The translations under genes and the position numbers were made by a program. 64,000 bases of DNA from Allium sativum. Lineage: Eukaryota > Streptophyta > Magnoliopsida > Asparagales > Amaryllidaceae. Below are positions 1-10,808 of this stretch, one piece after another (the first letter of the stretch is position 1; every line of letters begins with the position of its first letter). The stretch is from assembly GCA_030737875.1 (NCBI GenBank), contig CM060910.1, forward strand, positions 69,324,501 through 69,388,500. Direction: 5' to 3'. Under the pieces are notes generated by a model that saw only the letters and a list, made by a program, of their open reading frames with translations, searched no databases and was not told the origin of the DNA.

Positions 1-571
1 GCAAATTCACAAATATTCCATGATATAACACAAGAATCCCAGGATGAATTATTTAAGTTCTTATTGATGTTTGAACTTGCTTGCTGGTTTGAATTTGCTT
101 GCAAAATTTTGGATGCTTTCATGATGAATGAATGTAAATTATGGATGGAACCATGGATGAGTTATGTGCTTTCAAATATACTTATAAGGTAGGCTTACCA
201 TACACATGATAAACTGAGATTACCAAAAACCAAAAATTCTTGCATTCATTTTTCTTAATGAAAATGTATTATGTTTTGTTATAAATTACAAGTGAACAAG
301 TAAGGTAATTGGCTTGGAATTATATGAACTTAAGTTTGGGCGTGAAAATAAATTATCTTAATTGTTGAATGTTGAACCTGAATACACCAAGTTATTGGAA
401 ATTTTGTTGTTGTTTGAATTTTTTTGCATATTTGTATGCAAAATTTGATGTCTTGATGCTTAAAAAATGTGTGTTCGCATAGAGTTTAAGCTCTGTAGAA
501 TTGAGTTGATGATTACACACAAGTATAAAAAAATTGTGAGGACACAATTCCTAAAAGGTAGGGTATTCGTG
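1..571. other. Unassigned AT-rich left flank
   Basis: No gene, LTR terminus or strong repeat is recognisable here. The text is AT-rich with short recurring phrases such as GAATTTGCTTGCAAAATTTT. It may be the interior of a degraded LTR. It ends directly at the outer terminus of element 1's 3' LTR. Its last five bases (TCGTG) do not match the five bases after the other end of element 1 (TATAA). Confidence 0.5.
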
Positions 572-2402
572 TGTGATGACCCCAAACCCCCATTCCATGG
601 TGGCAAGGGTAATCTTTGGAATATAACACATAAACAAATAACAGCAGAACAGAAATATATAAATACACCAGATAATGCACAACATAATACACTGGATAAA
701 CAATAATCATCAGAGTTACACAGTATACAGGATCACACTTAGCACAATGGACAGTTTCAGCTTTATATAAAAGGTCTACAGCGGAATCAAAACATAATAT
801 ATATATATATAATAGGAGCTGAACAGCATAAAAAGAAAGAAGTGATAGAATCCATATTCATCTTCATAGCTATCCAGAGAGAGCCTGCTAAAACCTGAAT
901 ACAAGGCTGCCCGTGTAGAAAATAGGGCACCTGAGTTTGCAAGTGAAACAAACTACGAGTCAGTAATGGGACTGGTATAAGAAATCTACTTAACTTATTT
1001 TAATAATAAGGTTAATCATAGGACCACGCTGCTAACGCAGAACGGGTTTACTCCATTGGATTGCCAGTGCTCAAAACAAGTAAATCATTTAAACATTGCA
1101 ATGCTTTTTTACAAAAATGAAGCCATTATAAGACTCAGATCCCATCACACAATGCAACGCAAGCCGGAGGATAGAGTTTTTACCTTATAATGGCCAAAAT
1201 ATGCTTGATACGTATAAAACAAAAGCATTTGATATTATTACTAGTGTTTATATGATACAAAAACAATTTCAATCATAAGCATCAATCATAGATGGCATAA
1301 GTGCCCCATACCACTATGTCGCCATATATAGTTTTACAATCAAAACCGCACGATGTCATATTTGGAAATTAGATTTCCGTCATGAACCAAGGAAAGGGAT
1401 CATCCTTACCGCTTCGAGACGCTCTAGCCCGTGTCTCAAGATCAGAAAGCATCGACCATTGGATCGTCAGGGTCGGTCCACACGGAGTGGATCCAAATGC
1501 CTGAACACTGTGTTTCCCCGCCCTATGGGGCGTCAAACTGATCGGTATATCTACCAAACCATCCATCGGCTCCGCAGAGACTGATATAACTGAGGTGCCT
1601 CGCTATCCATCATAAACATAAGTAAAATACCCGGGTGTGTAAAACCCAGACACCACGCCTAGCTAGAAGGAAATGCATGTCCTCCCTGAAGTCCTCTCCC
1701 GTTCCCGGTTCATCCCGGGGTGTGAGGCTCGCGAATCAACGCTAAACACAAAGCTAGCTATTTAAAGGCATGCTTTGATCATCAACCACAAGGCTCTGAT
1801 TTTCAACAACAGCCTTGATCACAACATCTCTGTATGCCACGTTGTCAATCTACAACGTCAGACACACATCCATTTACAAGTCCGTTCTGGGTCTGAACGA
1901 AACCGGAGGCACCTTATTCCTCGTCCCATATATCTAGTATAGGAGAGAGGCCCTCGCACATCTGGTCGATCTCCAAGTACGTCTGGACGACTACCACTTA
2001 TTACCTTATCTTGGGTTGCCTCCAAATTAAGAAATCAGCAATCATCCAAACGATGTGAAGACCTCCGGTCTTCAACCACCGTCTTCATCGTCGATTTCTA
2101 ATCGCCGACCAATTATTTGAAATGATATTCAACTCGGCCTTTTCAAATAATTCACGTATATTTAGAATTTAAATCAATTCATTTCCATGGTTAAATTATT
2201 TGACATCCATAATTCAGTTCATTAATGTAATTTTCATGACAAACACATTCAACCATCAAATACCCAATAAACCGAGTAAATTCAATTTATTTCCATACCA
2301 TATCGTTTATAATAATTTATAACGATTTGTCGCTATTTTTATTTATTTAAAAATAGCCCATTTATTCAAACAACGCTTCAGGCCATAATGCGGCCATGGC
2401 GT

Positions 2403-2599
2403 TGTTTTTTTCAGATTTGATTTACACATATCTGAAAATATAACCGTTGGATCTTTACAAATTTTATATCATTGGAAAGATCTTTTCAAAATGGACCCAG
2501 TGTTTCCAGTTTTGGGAAAATCCGACGGTCGGATCTCCCGGTACAATCGTTTAAAGTTACGATTTCAAAATACGAGCTACAGCATCGTTATTCGATTTA

Positions 2600-2632
<33 letters not shown>

Positions 2633-2899
2633 ATCCATTCTGGCGCTGTTTTTATTTATATTTGAATTAAATATTTCACACAATCTAACCGTTGGATCTT
2701 TACAACTTTGGTATCACTGGAAAGATATTTTCAAAGCGGACCCAACGGTTTTGGTTTTGGGAAAATCCGATGGTCGGATCTCACAGTACAATCGTTTAAA
2801 ATCATGATTTCCAAACACAAACTACAGCGTCGTTATTCGATTTATTTTAATTATATTTTTATATATATACACATATATATATATATATATATATAATCC
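2403..2899. repeat. ~245-bp tandem duplication inside the 3' LTR
   Basis: Two neighbouring copies (about 2403-2640 and 2641-2899) each contain CCGTTGGATCTTTACAA, a GGAAAGAT block, a palindrome around TCCGA/TCGGA (2514-2539 and 2759-2783), and CGTTATTCGATTTATTTTAA. The first copy ends in a (TA)n tract at 2607-2632 and the second in a similar tract at about 2870-2895. The same doublet is in the other LTR (about 12634-13110) and in the solo LTR (about 36064-36560), so it predates the split of these copies. Confidence 0.8.
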
Positions 2900-2944
2900 G
2901 TTCTTCGATTTCCAAACCATTTTCATTTCATATATGTGATAAAA

Positions 2945-3225
2945 ATAATATTTTTATCCAACAAATATTTATTTCAACACATGACTATTTTTAACACTTC
3001 ATATATATAATAAAAATGTGATTTTTTATTGCCAAAACAATTTATTTCAAACATGATTATTTTTAGCGATTCATATATATTATAAAAATGTGATTTTTAT
3101 TATTTAAACAATTTATTTCAAACATGAATATTTTTAGCAATTCATATATATTATAAAAATGTGATTTTTATTGTTAAAGAAATTTATTTCAAACATGAAT
3201 ATTTTATATATGAATATATTTCAAC
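2945..3225. repeat. 71-bp tandem repeat in the 3' LTR
   Basis: About 3.5 copies of a 71-bp unit. The anchor AAACATGA occurs at 3049, 3120 and 3191. Each unit carries ATAAAAATGTGATTTTTAT, a near-palindromic AT motif. The 5' LTR has the equivalent array at about 13150-13440. Confidence 0.8.
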
Positions 3226-3927
3226 ATATGAGTAAAATTCAAACACACGAATATTTCAGAAAATTTCGGCAGCATAAAGCAGGGTAGTTAAAACCGGCAT
3301 TGTACCGAGTACGGCTCCTTGCGCTACCTTAAAGCCTCACAGCTTTTAACAAGGGGGATTTCAATAATCTAGTTCGTATGCAGACGAATTTCTCCACAAA
3401 CTAATCCTATTTGGTTTAAACCATAATCAACCATTCGTAATATTCACAAAATTTCACGTCAACCAAAATCCAAACAATCACAACCAATATGTATAGTCCA
3501 TGGTCTGTGGACGAGGGGAGTATATATATACATACATAAGCGTATATAAATATATTTCAGTTTCATTTCAACTCACATATGATTTTTACAACATATATAT
3601 AACTTATACATCGCACATATAATTTATACAACGCTTATACAAGAGGTGCAGAACGCTTATATAATTTATACATCGCCATTCCATATCGTTTTGAATTTAG
3701 AAATATCACATTGGGTTCCACTCCTCCAAAAATTGTAGGAAGCTCCAAAAAAATCTCTGGTCTCTTCTAGAATGTAGAAGACGTCGCCACGAGTCCATCG
3801 CCATGAGTCCAATGTCTCTTGTTTCACCGGATTTCAACAACATACCAAAAGATATGATTTTTATTGTAAAATCATATTTCGTAGCGCTTTAAAGTTCTAG
3901 AAACAATTAAATTTATTTCTGCCGTAC

Positions 3928-4345
3928 CTTTTAGTTTTCATTCCAAACTAGGTTTGGATTTTTCGCGTAAACCGATGCGCTAGGGGACGATCGGCCACTA
4001 CCACCCTATAGAGCTAGGAGGCGCACACCCGACGAGGCAGGTGGGGCCCAACCAGAGCTCAGATCTGAGCGGCGGCGGCTTGTTAAAGTCGGCGACTTCA
4101 AGGCGTCCGTTCTCCGCGAATACGTGATGAGGGGGTGCGAGGCCAGGATGGATTTAAAGAGCTCGAGGTCCTCAACAAAATATTCAACAGGGGCCTTTGA
4201 TTTTTGTGCGTGAATTGTGAGGAATGGAGGCGAGAAGGATTCGATTGAAACCGCCATTCGATCTGAGAGAGAAGCGGGTTTTTCTATATTTTTTTTGGGA
4301 AATTAAAATAATGAAAGAAAAGGTCTCATTGGCCCATATTTCTAT
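3928..4345 (-). promoter_or_regulatory. Putative promoter and GC-rich leader exon, 3' LTR of element 1
   Basis: In element sense there is a CCAAT box (GGGCCAATGAG, about 4325-4337). An AT-rich TATA-like stretch (AATATAGAAAA, near 4290) follows, then a CTCTCTC-type leader and a GC-rich block. The block ends at the splice-donor-like AAAAG/GTACGG, with GT at 3927-3926. After it the sequence turns AT-rich again. A sense ORF starting at 4257 lies inside. Transcription start and splicing are inferred from composition and motifs only. Confidence 0.45.
4006..4257 (-). other. Sense ORF inside the LTR leader (83 aa), conserved in the other LTR
   Basis: The ORF begins MAVSIESFSPPFLTI and ends at a TAG (4008-4006). 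In the 5' LTR the same frame continues to 108 aa (14468-14142). Length and frame are largely kept despite substitutions. The product is rich in Ser, Ala and Leu, and I recognise no domain. Its position in the GC-rich block just before a splice-donor-like site suggests an upstream ORF in the element's leader. It could also be an old captured exon piece or chance. Confidence 0.4.
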
Positions 4346-5196
4346 TTAATTTTAAAATAGTGTTTTCTTATCTGAACCCCAAGTCGAACCGAACGACTAT
4401 CATCCACAGTTAAATACTCCTATTCCGGACACAATGGGATATGTTTCGTAAGTCCATTCGACTGTTTCAGTCAGTTTTTCTCCAAATTAAAATATAAAAC
4501 ATTCAAATATGGATTTGAACGTACATTTCAATTTGTCGGGGCCACATACTGATTCCAAAAATTCCCGAAAAATAAATCTGGCTATGTTTAGACGATACGA
4601 TCCCAACAAAACTAGTTTCGTCGAATTTGGAGACCGTTTGAAAAATGGCCATTTTCTGGTCGATCCAAATTGACTAAAATTAACCAAACACATTTTCCTT
4701 TGCCACGCCCACATATTAACTCCCAAAATTATGGAATTTGGAATCAAGCAATAATTTGACATTCCGGATCCAACAGAAGTGGTTTCGTCGAAAACGGAGG
4801 TCGTTTGCAAAATGTCTATATTCAAGGGCTATATTAACTCCATAGCGACCTTTCTGAAAATTCATTTGGCCATAACTTTTGATTCCCGCTATGAAATTTC
4901 GATTTTTCACATTCGTTAGAAAGATATTCATAAACATATTTAAATATTTCTGGTTTCACTAAAATCCATTTTATTTTGCATCCTGTACAGCCAGTCAAAG
5001 TTCGAATTCAAAATTTTAAACTACCGCACCATTCCAGGCTTTATTTTATAATTAAAATAAATATATTCTCTATAACTTCGATCCAAATAGATTTTTGGTT
5101 GTTATTATTTAAAATAATTTATTTTAAATATTCAAAATTCATTAAAATAACCAAATTAAAATTTCTAAATTGGTTCAGATTTTCCGGGTTGTTACA

Positions 5197-5212
5197 ATCT
5201 CCCCCACTTAAA
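5197..5212 (-). other. Polypurine tract of element 1
   Basis: The plus strand reads ATCTCCCCCACTTAAA directly after the LTR terminus. In element sense this is the purine run AAGTGGGGGAGAT immediately before the TG of the 3' LTR. This is the usual plus-strand priming site. The same tract borders element A at 54424. Confidence 0.85.
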
Positions 5213-6306
5213 ATCTTTTCGTCCCCGAAAAGGAACGAGGCTTAAAGTTGTTTAACAAACCAACTCAACTTTCATTCTGGCTTCAATTCTTCAAATTTTC
5301 AGTTTCTAATAATTTCATAATTCTTCGAAAATTTGGCTAACACCTTAAATTTTCGAAAAATTTCGCCATAACCTATTTTGTACGGGGAGGGGTTTGGAAA
5401 TTTATCGGGTTGTATTAGGTACCCAATAATTCCTAAAAAGCATATACATATTTATAGTGATATATTCCGGTGTCCATAGGGGAGTGTGTATAGATCATAA
5501 CTCCAGAGAATAAATTCTCGTCACCCTATAAATAGTTTTTGTGCCTTAATGACCAGAGAGACGTGTTTATTGTCATCTCCAGATCCGTGTGGGTTTTTTA
5601 TTAATCTGGCAATTGACCGTTACATTTTATATAGCCCATATCAGTCTTCGGTTCAACCTATAATATAGTCATCACCATACAAGCCTCTCACTTTTATTGT
5701 AAATCTTCAACCTCATCACATAAGCTCCAAATGCTTATGTGGTATATGATAGGGTATGATGTCTTCAAGAAGTGTGCCATGAAGTGTAGTTCAAAATTAA
5801 TTGTTACTATCCTATAGTGACGTTTATTATTTCACACAGAACAACTAGCACTCCACATCCAATGGCATTCACAGGAGTTGATATAATAATAAAATTGCGC
5901 ATCCAACTCATTATTGTTTACCTATTTGTCGGGCACGCAAATAAATTGTTTACTCAATAGCAAATCCATTTACCTATCCAAACATATATAATGTACATGC
6001 ATATATTTCAATCAACTTTCAAATCAGTTCAGTATTTGATTTAATTGCATAAATTTACTCTTCATTCTCTTATTGATTGGATTAATTATCATTCCAATAT
6101 TTTGATTAATCAAATTCATAATCACACAATGCAACTAGCAATCAATTTATTGATTAACTTTTCAAAAATAGAGTAATTAATTCATATACTCGTTTAAAAT
6201 CATTTAGACTATATAATTAGAATTTTACATCCATGAAAAGGAAACAACAACCAAGTAGAGAACAATACAAAAATGCAAAATATGGTAAATGTACCTTGCA
6301 CTGGAG
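5213..6306 (-). other. Non-coding 3' interior of element 1
   Basis: About 1.1 kb between the chromodomain stop and the polypurine tract, with no coding signal. About 200 bp at the tract end (around 5197-5400: CTTTTCGTC, AAAGTTGTTTAACAAACCAA, TTGTACGGGGAG) are clearly shared with the interiors of elements A and B. A second shared phrase is CCTATTTGTCGGGCA near 5923. These shared blocks tie the non-autonomous elements to this chromovirus. Confidence 0.75.
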
Positions 6307-6552
6307 TTAATCAGAGATATCCACCCTGCCATTGGGATAGGCTTTCTTAATGCTCTCCTCAGTTTCCCAAGTACAGTCCTGCTGATCTCTACTCCATTGA
6401 ACTTTGACTAAGTGAACCTTATTGTTCCTCAGCTCTTTAGTTTATTTTCCAATAATCTTTATCGGCTCTCTCCTCACTTCCAATTCTGGAGTAATTTCTG
6501 AATCTTGTTACGTGGCTTCTTCCACGACCAAGTCTGGATCATGCACATGCTT
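6307..6552 (-). pseudogene. Chromodomain at the integrase C-terminus (broken)
   Basis: Directly after the integrase tail motif HVSQL the same frame continues with stops at the junction and further on. It contains ELRNNKVHLVKVQWS and TWETEESIKKAYP, the recognisable core and final helix of the chromodomain found on chromovirus integrases. The frame ends at a TAA (6309-6307). In this family the chromodomain steers integration to marked heterochromatin, which would fit the heterochromatic setting. At least three in-frame stops separate the pieces, so it is not made as an intact fusion. The identification rests on the short motif pattern. Confidence 0.75.
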
Positions 6553-7781
6553 TCAAAGTTGAGATACGTGAAACACATCATGTACTCCAGGTAACCAATC
6601 AGGCAATTGAGCCCTATAAGCGAGAGTTCCAATCCGTTCAAGTATAGGAAATGGACCAATAAATCTGGGTGCCAACTTCCCTGTTTTACCGAATCGGACT
6701 ACTCCTCTCATCGGAGAAACCCTCAGATACACATAGTCACCAACAGAAAAAGACAAATCTCTTCTTCTCGAATCTGCATAGCTCTTCTGTTGGCTTTGAG
6801 CTGCTATTAATCGTTTCTTAATGAAATCAACTTTATCTGAAGCTTCGTGAATCATATCTGGTCCCAACACAAGTCTATTGTCAGGTTCTACCCAACAAGC
6901 GGGACATCTGCACGATCGGCCATACAATGCTTTGAATGATGACATTTTCAGGCTCGCTTGGTAGCTGTTGTTATATGAGAACTCAGCCAAATGCAAGTGG
7001 TCTTCCCATGATCCGCCAAAATCGATAACACAAGCCCGTAATAAATCTTCAAGAATACGGTTCACCCTCTCAGTTTGACCATATGTTTGAAGATGATAAG
7101 CGGTGCTCAAGTTTAGCTTTGTTCCCAATTCTTCTTGGAATGCTTCCTAGAATTTACTAGCGAAAATCGGGTCATGATCACTAACGATACTCATGGGAAC
7201 TCAATGCAGTTTAACAATTTCTCTAAAATAAATCTGTGTCAGACTCTGAGCGTCGATTTGACAGGTATAAAATGGACGGTCTTCGTGAAACGATCTACGA
7301 TCACCAAAATACTGCTATTTCCTCTTCGATTTCTGGGTAAACCATCTATGAAATCCATAGAAATCTGTTCCCACATCTAACCTGGAATTTCCAAGGGTTG
7401 CAACAATCCAGCGAGTTTTTGTTGATCGTTTTTGACTTGTTGACAGGTAGAAAACCATCTAACATATATAGAGATGTCTCTTTTCATCGCCTTCCACCAG
7501 AAGGTTCGCTTGAGGTCATTATATATTTTACTAACCCCTCGATAGATACTTGGCTTGGACTTGTGACACTCGTCCAATGCTTCTCTTTTGAGCTCAAGAA
7601 GGTCGGGAACACAAATTCTTCCTTTCAATCTCAGAACTCCTGCGCTATCCACTTGGAAACTTGAGACTTCACCCCTTTGAATTCTTTTGATCATCTCTTT
7701 AACAAAATTATAATCTTTATGAAGAATGGATATTTTATCTATCAACAAAGGCGTAATGATAAGATTGGCGATGATCACATT
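6553..7781 (-). pseudogene. Integrase of element 1 (broken)
   Basis: The integrase inserts the cDNA into the genome. The N-terminal zinc-binding part is at about 7570-7380 (DECHKSK, TFWWKAMKRD, STCQQVK). The second His of the HHCC motif is Tyr (SIYRG instead of an IHPG-type motif), and the first Cys of the CxxC pair is Phe (FSTC). The catalytic core follows at about 7376-7050. Its three acidic residues are recognisable in [16 protein letters not shown] and GQTERVN. A stop after LEIPG, a frameshift near 7210, and stops in KLH*VP and SKF*EAF break it. The C-terminal GPF/GTLAYR region is intact in an open stretch at 7128-6553 ending HVSQL. It was once full length. Confidence 0.88.
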
Positions 7782-8348
7782 CTTTCTGCTGAGCGCATTA
7801 GCCACAACATTGGCTTTCCCCGAAGTATAAAAAATATCAAGATCATATGCCGCGAGAAATTCTAGCCAACGCTGCTGCCTCATATTCAAATCTTTCTGGG
7901 TGAATAAATACTTCAATGATTGATGATCTATATATAGTTCGAACTTCTCACCCAATAGATAATGCCTCCAGATTTCCATAGCAAACATGATGGATAACAA
8001 TTCAAGATCGTGAGTTGCATAATTCTTCTCATATGGCTTTAACTGATGGCTAGCATAAGCGACTACTTGGACTCTTTGCATTAATACTGCACCAAGACCT
8101 TCTTTAGAAGCATCTGTCCAAACTTTCAAGTCTTGATAGCCATCGATAATTGTTGACACTGGAGTAGTTGTCAACCTTAACTTCATCTCTTGGAAAGAGG
8201 TCTCAGATTCTGGAGCCCAATTCAACCTTGAATGTTTCTTAGTAAGCTTTGTTAAGGAGCTAGATATCTTCGAAAAATCCTTAACGAACTTCCGATAATA
8301 ACAAGCCAATCCCAGAAAAGTTCGGACTTCTGTGGGAGTAGTAGGCTG
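7782..8348 (-). pseudogene. RT connection and RNase H of element 1 (broken)
   Basis: This region degrades the RNA strand of the RNA/DNA hybrid during reverse transcription. An in-frame TAA at 8351-8349 separates it from the RT palm. The sequence then reads TPTEVRTFLGLACYYRKF (connection), WTDASKEGLGAVL (first catalytic Asp), HDLELLSI (Glu), LYIDHQSLKYL (Asp) and VVANALSRK. The last motif is normally VADALSR, so the fourth acidic residue is Asn here, consistent with a G-to-A transition. The frame stays open into the integrase zinc region until a stop near 7379. Confidence 0.88.
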
Positions 8349-9263
8349 TTACCAATCCTGAATAGCAGTGATTTCACTGGGATCCACAGAAATTCCTTCT
8401 TTTGATACAACGTAGCCAAGAAACTTGACTATTTCTTTCTGGAATATACATTTGGAAAATTTGGCTTTTAAAACATTCTTTCTCAGAATCTCTGACACTT
8501 GTTCCAAATGTTTTGCATGCTCGCTCTCTGACTTAGAGAAGATCAATATGTCATCAAGGAAAACCAGTACAAATTTATTCAATACTTCTTTGAATACTCT
8601 GTTCATCAGATCGACAAAATACGCTGGAGCGTTACATAAGCCGAACGGCATTACTAACCACTCGTAGATTAATTCTGGACCTCTGAATGCTGTCAGATGA
8701 ACACATTCCTCGGTAATACGAAGTTGATGGAAACCTGTAGCTAGGTCCATTCGTGAAAATACTTGCGCGCCATTCAATCGATCCAACAAATCATGAATTC
8801 GCGGCAATGGATATTTGTTCTTTAATGTCTGCTTATTCAAGTCACGATAATCCACACATAGTCTGAGAGTACCGTCTGACTTTGGGACAAACACCACTGT
8901 TGCTCCCCAATCAGAGAAACTAGGTCTAATCAGACCCTTCCATACAAGTTGTTGAGTTTGATTGTCTAACTCTTTTTTTTCCTTCAAGGTCATTTTTCGA
9001 ATAGCGTGAACTACTGGCCTTGCATTCGGAATTAAAGCGATTTTGAAATCGACTTCTATACGCGGAGGTAAGCTAACAACTTCTTCAAACACATCCGCAT
9101 AGTTCTTGACGATAGGGATATTTTCAATGTCGACCGAAATATTCTCCGTAACGATAGGAACACGCTCTAATTGAGCAGGAGAAACATCCAGAGCTGCCCA
9201 AAAGTCTTTTCTATCTGAATTCGAACCTTCACATGGAATGGTTATATACTCCCTGAATTTTGT
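8349..9263 (-). pseudogene. Reverse transcriptase of element 1
   Basis: This is the polymerase copying element RNA to DNA. The open part is 9092-8351 (247 codons), preceded in the same frame by a linker after the protease stop. Motifs in order: [46 protein letters not shown] (first catalytic Asp at residue 116 of the open stretch), [13 protein letters not shown], and FLDDILIFS (catalytic Asp pair, residues 180-181), then FLGYVVS. The active-site acids are all retained. An in-frame stop follows DW at the palm/connection boundary. This is the best preserved domain of the element and the best one for placing it in a tree. Confidence 0.92.
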
Positions 9264-9638
9264 TTATGCCTTAACAACTCTTTCGACGCATTTGACCTCA
9301 ACTTCATACTTAGTTAACCAATCCAATCCTAGAATAAGATTGAATTCGGTAAAATTCATGACGATTGCGATGGTAGGAAACTGATAACAAGAAAAAGAGG
9401 CAGGCACCCCACAAATCCAACTAAGATTGAGGGTACCCCCAACCGGATTATGGACAGTCATAGGTTCTTTGAGCTTTTTCAATTTCAAATCCAATTTCTT
9501 AACCGCATTACTTGTAATGAAGCTTCGTGACGCGCCTGTATCAAACAGTACTTTTGCTAGAATATCTTTGACAGTAAGCGTGCCTTCCAAAACATCTGGC
9601 CTCGCTTGACTTGCTGAGGATGTAGGAACTTCAGCCAC
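9264..9638 (-). pseudogene. Aspartic protease of element 1
   Basis: The retroviral-type protease that cuts the Gag-Pol polyprotein. The catalytic triad is VLFDTGASRSF, with DTGA at about 9542-9531. The later family motif FNLILGLDWL is also present. The frame is continuous with the second CCHC knuckle of gag upstream, so gag and pol were one reading frame. It stops at KA* (9266-9264), and the RT linker continues in the same frame after the stop. The catalytic residues look intact, in contrast to element C. Confidence 0.85.
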
Positions 9639-9659
9639 TTCATTTACATGTACTGCTTC

Positions 9660-10561
9660 AGATCTCTGTGATAGCTGGCAATTCTTTGAAAGATGACTTG
9701 CCTGATGGCATTAATTGCATTTTCTATCCTCTTGAAACTTGTTCTTGGATTTAAATTTATCCTTCTCTAATTTGTTCCAAGATTTGCAATTTATCGCCTA
9801 ATGTCCTCGCTTATTGCAGCTTGAGCATGTGGCAGTCGTTATTGGTTCTTTCTCAGATTTAACCTTTTTCCTATTGACTCTAAGCTCATTTCTGACCCCA
9901 GACGTCATACTTGCCTCAGGCTGTGTATTTGTCTCCAGGCTATTAGTTTCACATTTTTTGTTGTTGCTAGAACTGACTTCCTCTTCATCGCCCAAAAGAC
10001 CTTGCTTATCCAGATCTTCATAGTGGTAAGCTATGTATATCATTTCAGAAAAAGGAAGTTGCACATGTGCAATTACACTACTTTGGTACTTTCTTCGGAG
10101 CCCGTTAATGAACCTCAGATTTTACTCCTTAGGATTTTAAATTAGATGTGAGGCAAAACGAGAAAGTTCATTGAATTTCTTATGATATTCCGGAATGGTA
10201 ATATCTCCTTTTATCATATAGTAGAATTCATCACTTAACCGCTCAGTTGCTTCTGGAGGAATAAATCTTTCATTGAAATTTCTTTAAATCTATCCCAGGT
10301 AATATTACCTTCTGGATTATCTTTAATGACAGTTTCCCACCAGATTAAAGCTTCATCTTTGAGTGCCCAAGATGCCAGTAATCTTTTCTGATCATCTCTC
10401 AGCTTTGAACCTTCAAAAAATTTCTCAACAGAGAGCATCCATGCTTGTGTTTGAATAATGGATTCGTTGCCCAAGAACGGTACTCCACCCAGGTTTCGAT
10501 ACTTCTTTAATAGAGCTTCAATATCTGGTTCTGACCTACCTTTTCTACTTCTGCCACTCAT
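9660..10561 (-). pseudogene. Gag of element 1 (broken)
   Basis: Structural protein forming the virus-like particle. I take the ATG at 10561-10559 (MSGRSRKGRSEPDIEALL). An in-frame ATG 10 codons upstream exists but lies across the acceptor-like TTTGCAG at 10578-10572. The core reads WMLSVEKFFEGSKL, LLASWALKDEALIWWETV and WDRFKEIS, typical of plant gypsy gag. Near 10250 the frame shifts, then continues with EYHKKFNELSRFA and NGLRRKYQSS interrupted by two stops. Two CCHC knuckles follow at about 9827-9786 (CSSCNKRGH) and 9716-9675. Each contains an in-frame TAG or TAA. Confidence 0.85.
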
Positions 10562-10570
10562 TTTTCTATG

Positions 10571-10590
10571 TCTGCAAATAGCAGACAAAG
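10571..10590 (-). promoter_or_regulatory. Acceptor-like splice site before the gag ATG
   Basis: In element sense, TCTGCTATTTGCAG ends at 10572, 10 nt before the chosen gag ATG. This is a good plant 3' splice-site match with a T-rich run. Paired with a donor in the 5' LTR (14138) it would remove about 3.6 kb, including most of the LTR and the primer site. Splicing is inferred and not shown. Confidence 0.4.
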
Positions 10591-10796
10591 TGTCAGGCCA
10601 ACCGAAATGTTATTTTAAAGCATAAAGACATATATTTAAATGTATATGCATCTATTGGGGTGTATTTCATTCTGCTACACTCATTCTAGGATATTGCTGA
10701 TCCTATCTGAAATGAGTAATCCGTCTTAGAACACTACTGGTTCTATTTCTGACGAGTTCGTTAATATGTTATATTCCAGAACTAAGCTTAACCAAA

Positions 10797-10808
10797 GCTC
10801 TGATACCA
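10797..10808 (-). other. Primer-binding site of element 1 (initiator tRNA-Met)
   Basis: The plus strand reads GCTCTGATACCA, in element sense TGGTATCAGAGC. This is the standard complement of the 3' end of plant initiator tRNA-Met. Two bases separate it from the 5' LTR end at 10811. It fixes the element orientation as minus. Confidence 0.93.

Larger units (their letters stand above)
572..5196 (-). repeat. 3' LTR of element 1
   Basis: The LTR is 4625 bp. It aligns along its whole length with 10811-15405. In element sense it runs from the polypurine side (5196) to 572. It holds, in that sense, an AT-rich U3 of about 0.9 kb, a GC-rich leader (about 4290-3928), a 71-bp tandem repeat, a ~245-bp tandem duplication with palindromes, (TA)n tracts, and a distal block conserved across all LTRs of the group (about 2040-1890). 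Confidence 0.92.

Noticed and set aside
513..710. Overlapping small ORFs at the start of element 1's LTR
   Set aside because: They straddle the LTR boundary at 572 or lie in both strands of the LTR, and have no recognisable motif. Chance frames.
6307..10561. Endogenous pararetrovirus (caulimovirid) origin
   Set aside because: LTRs, integrase and chromodomain are present. No movement protein or viral coat motif was seen. It is a Ty3/gypsy chromovirus.
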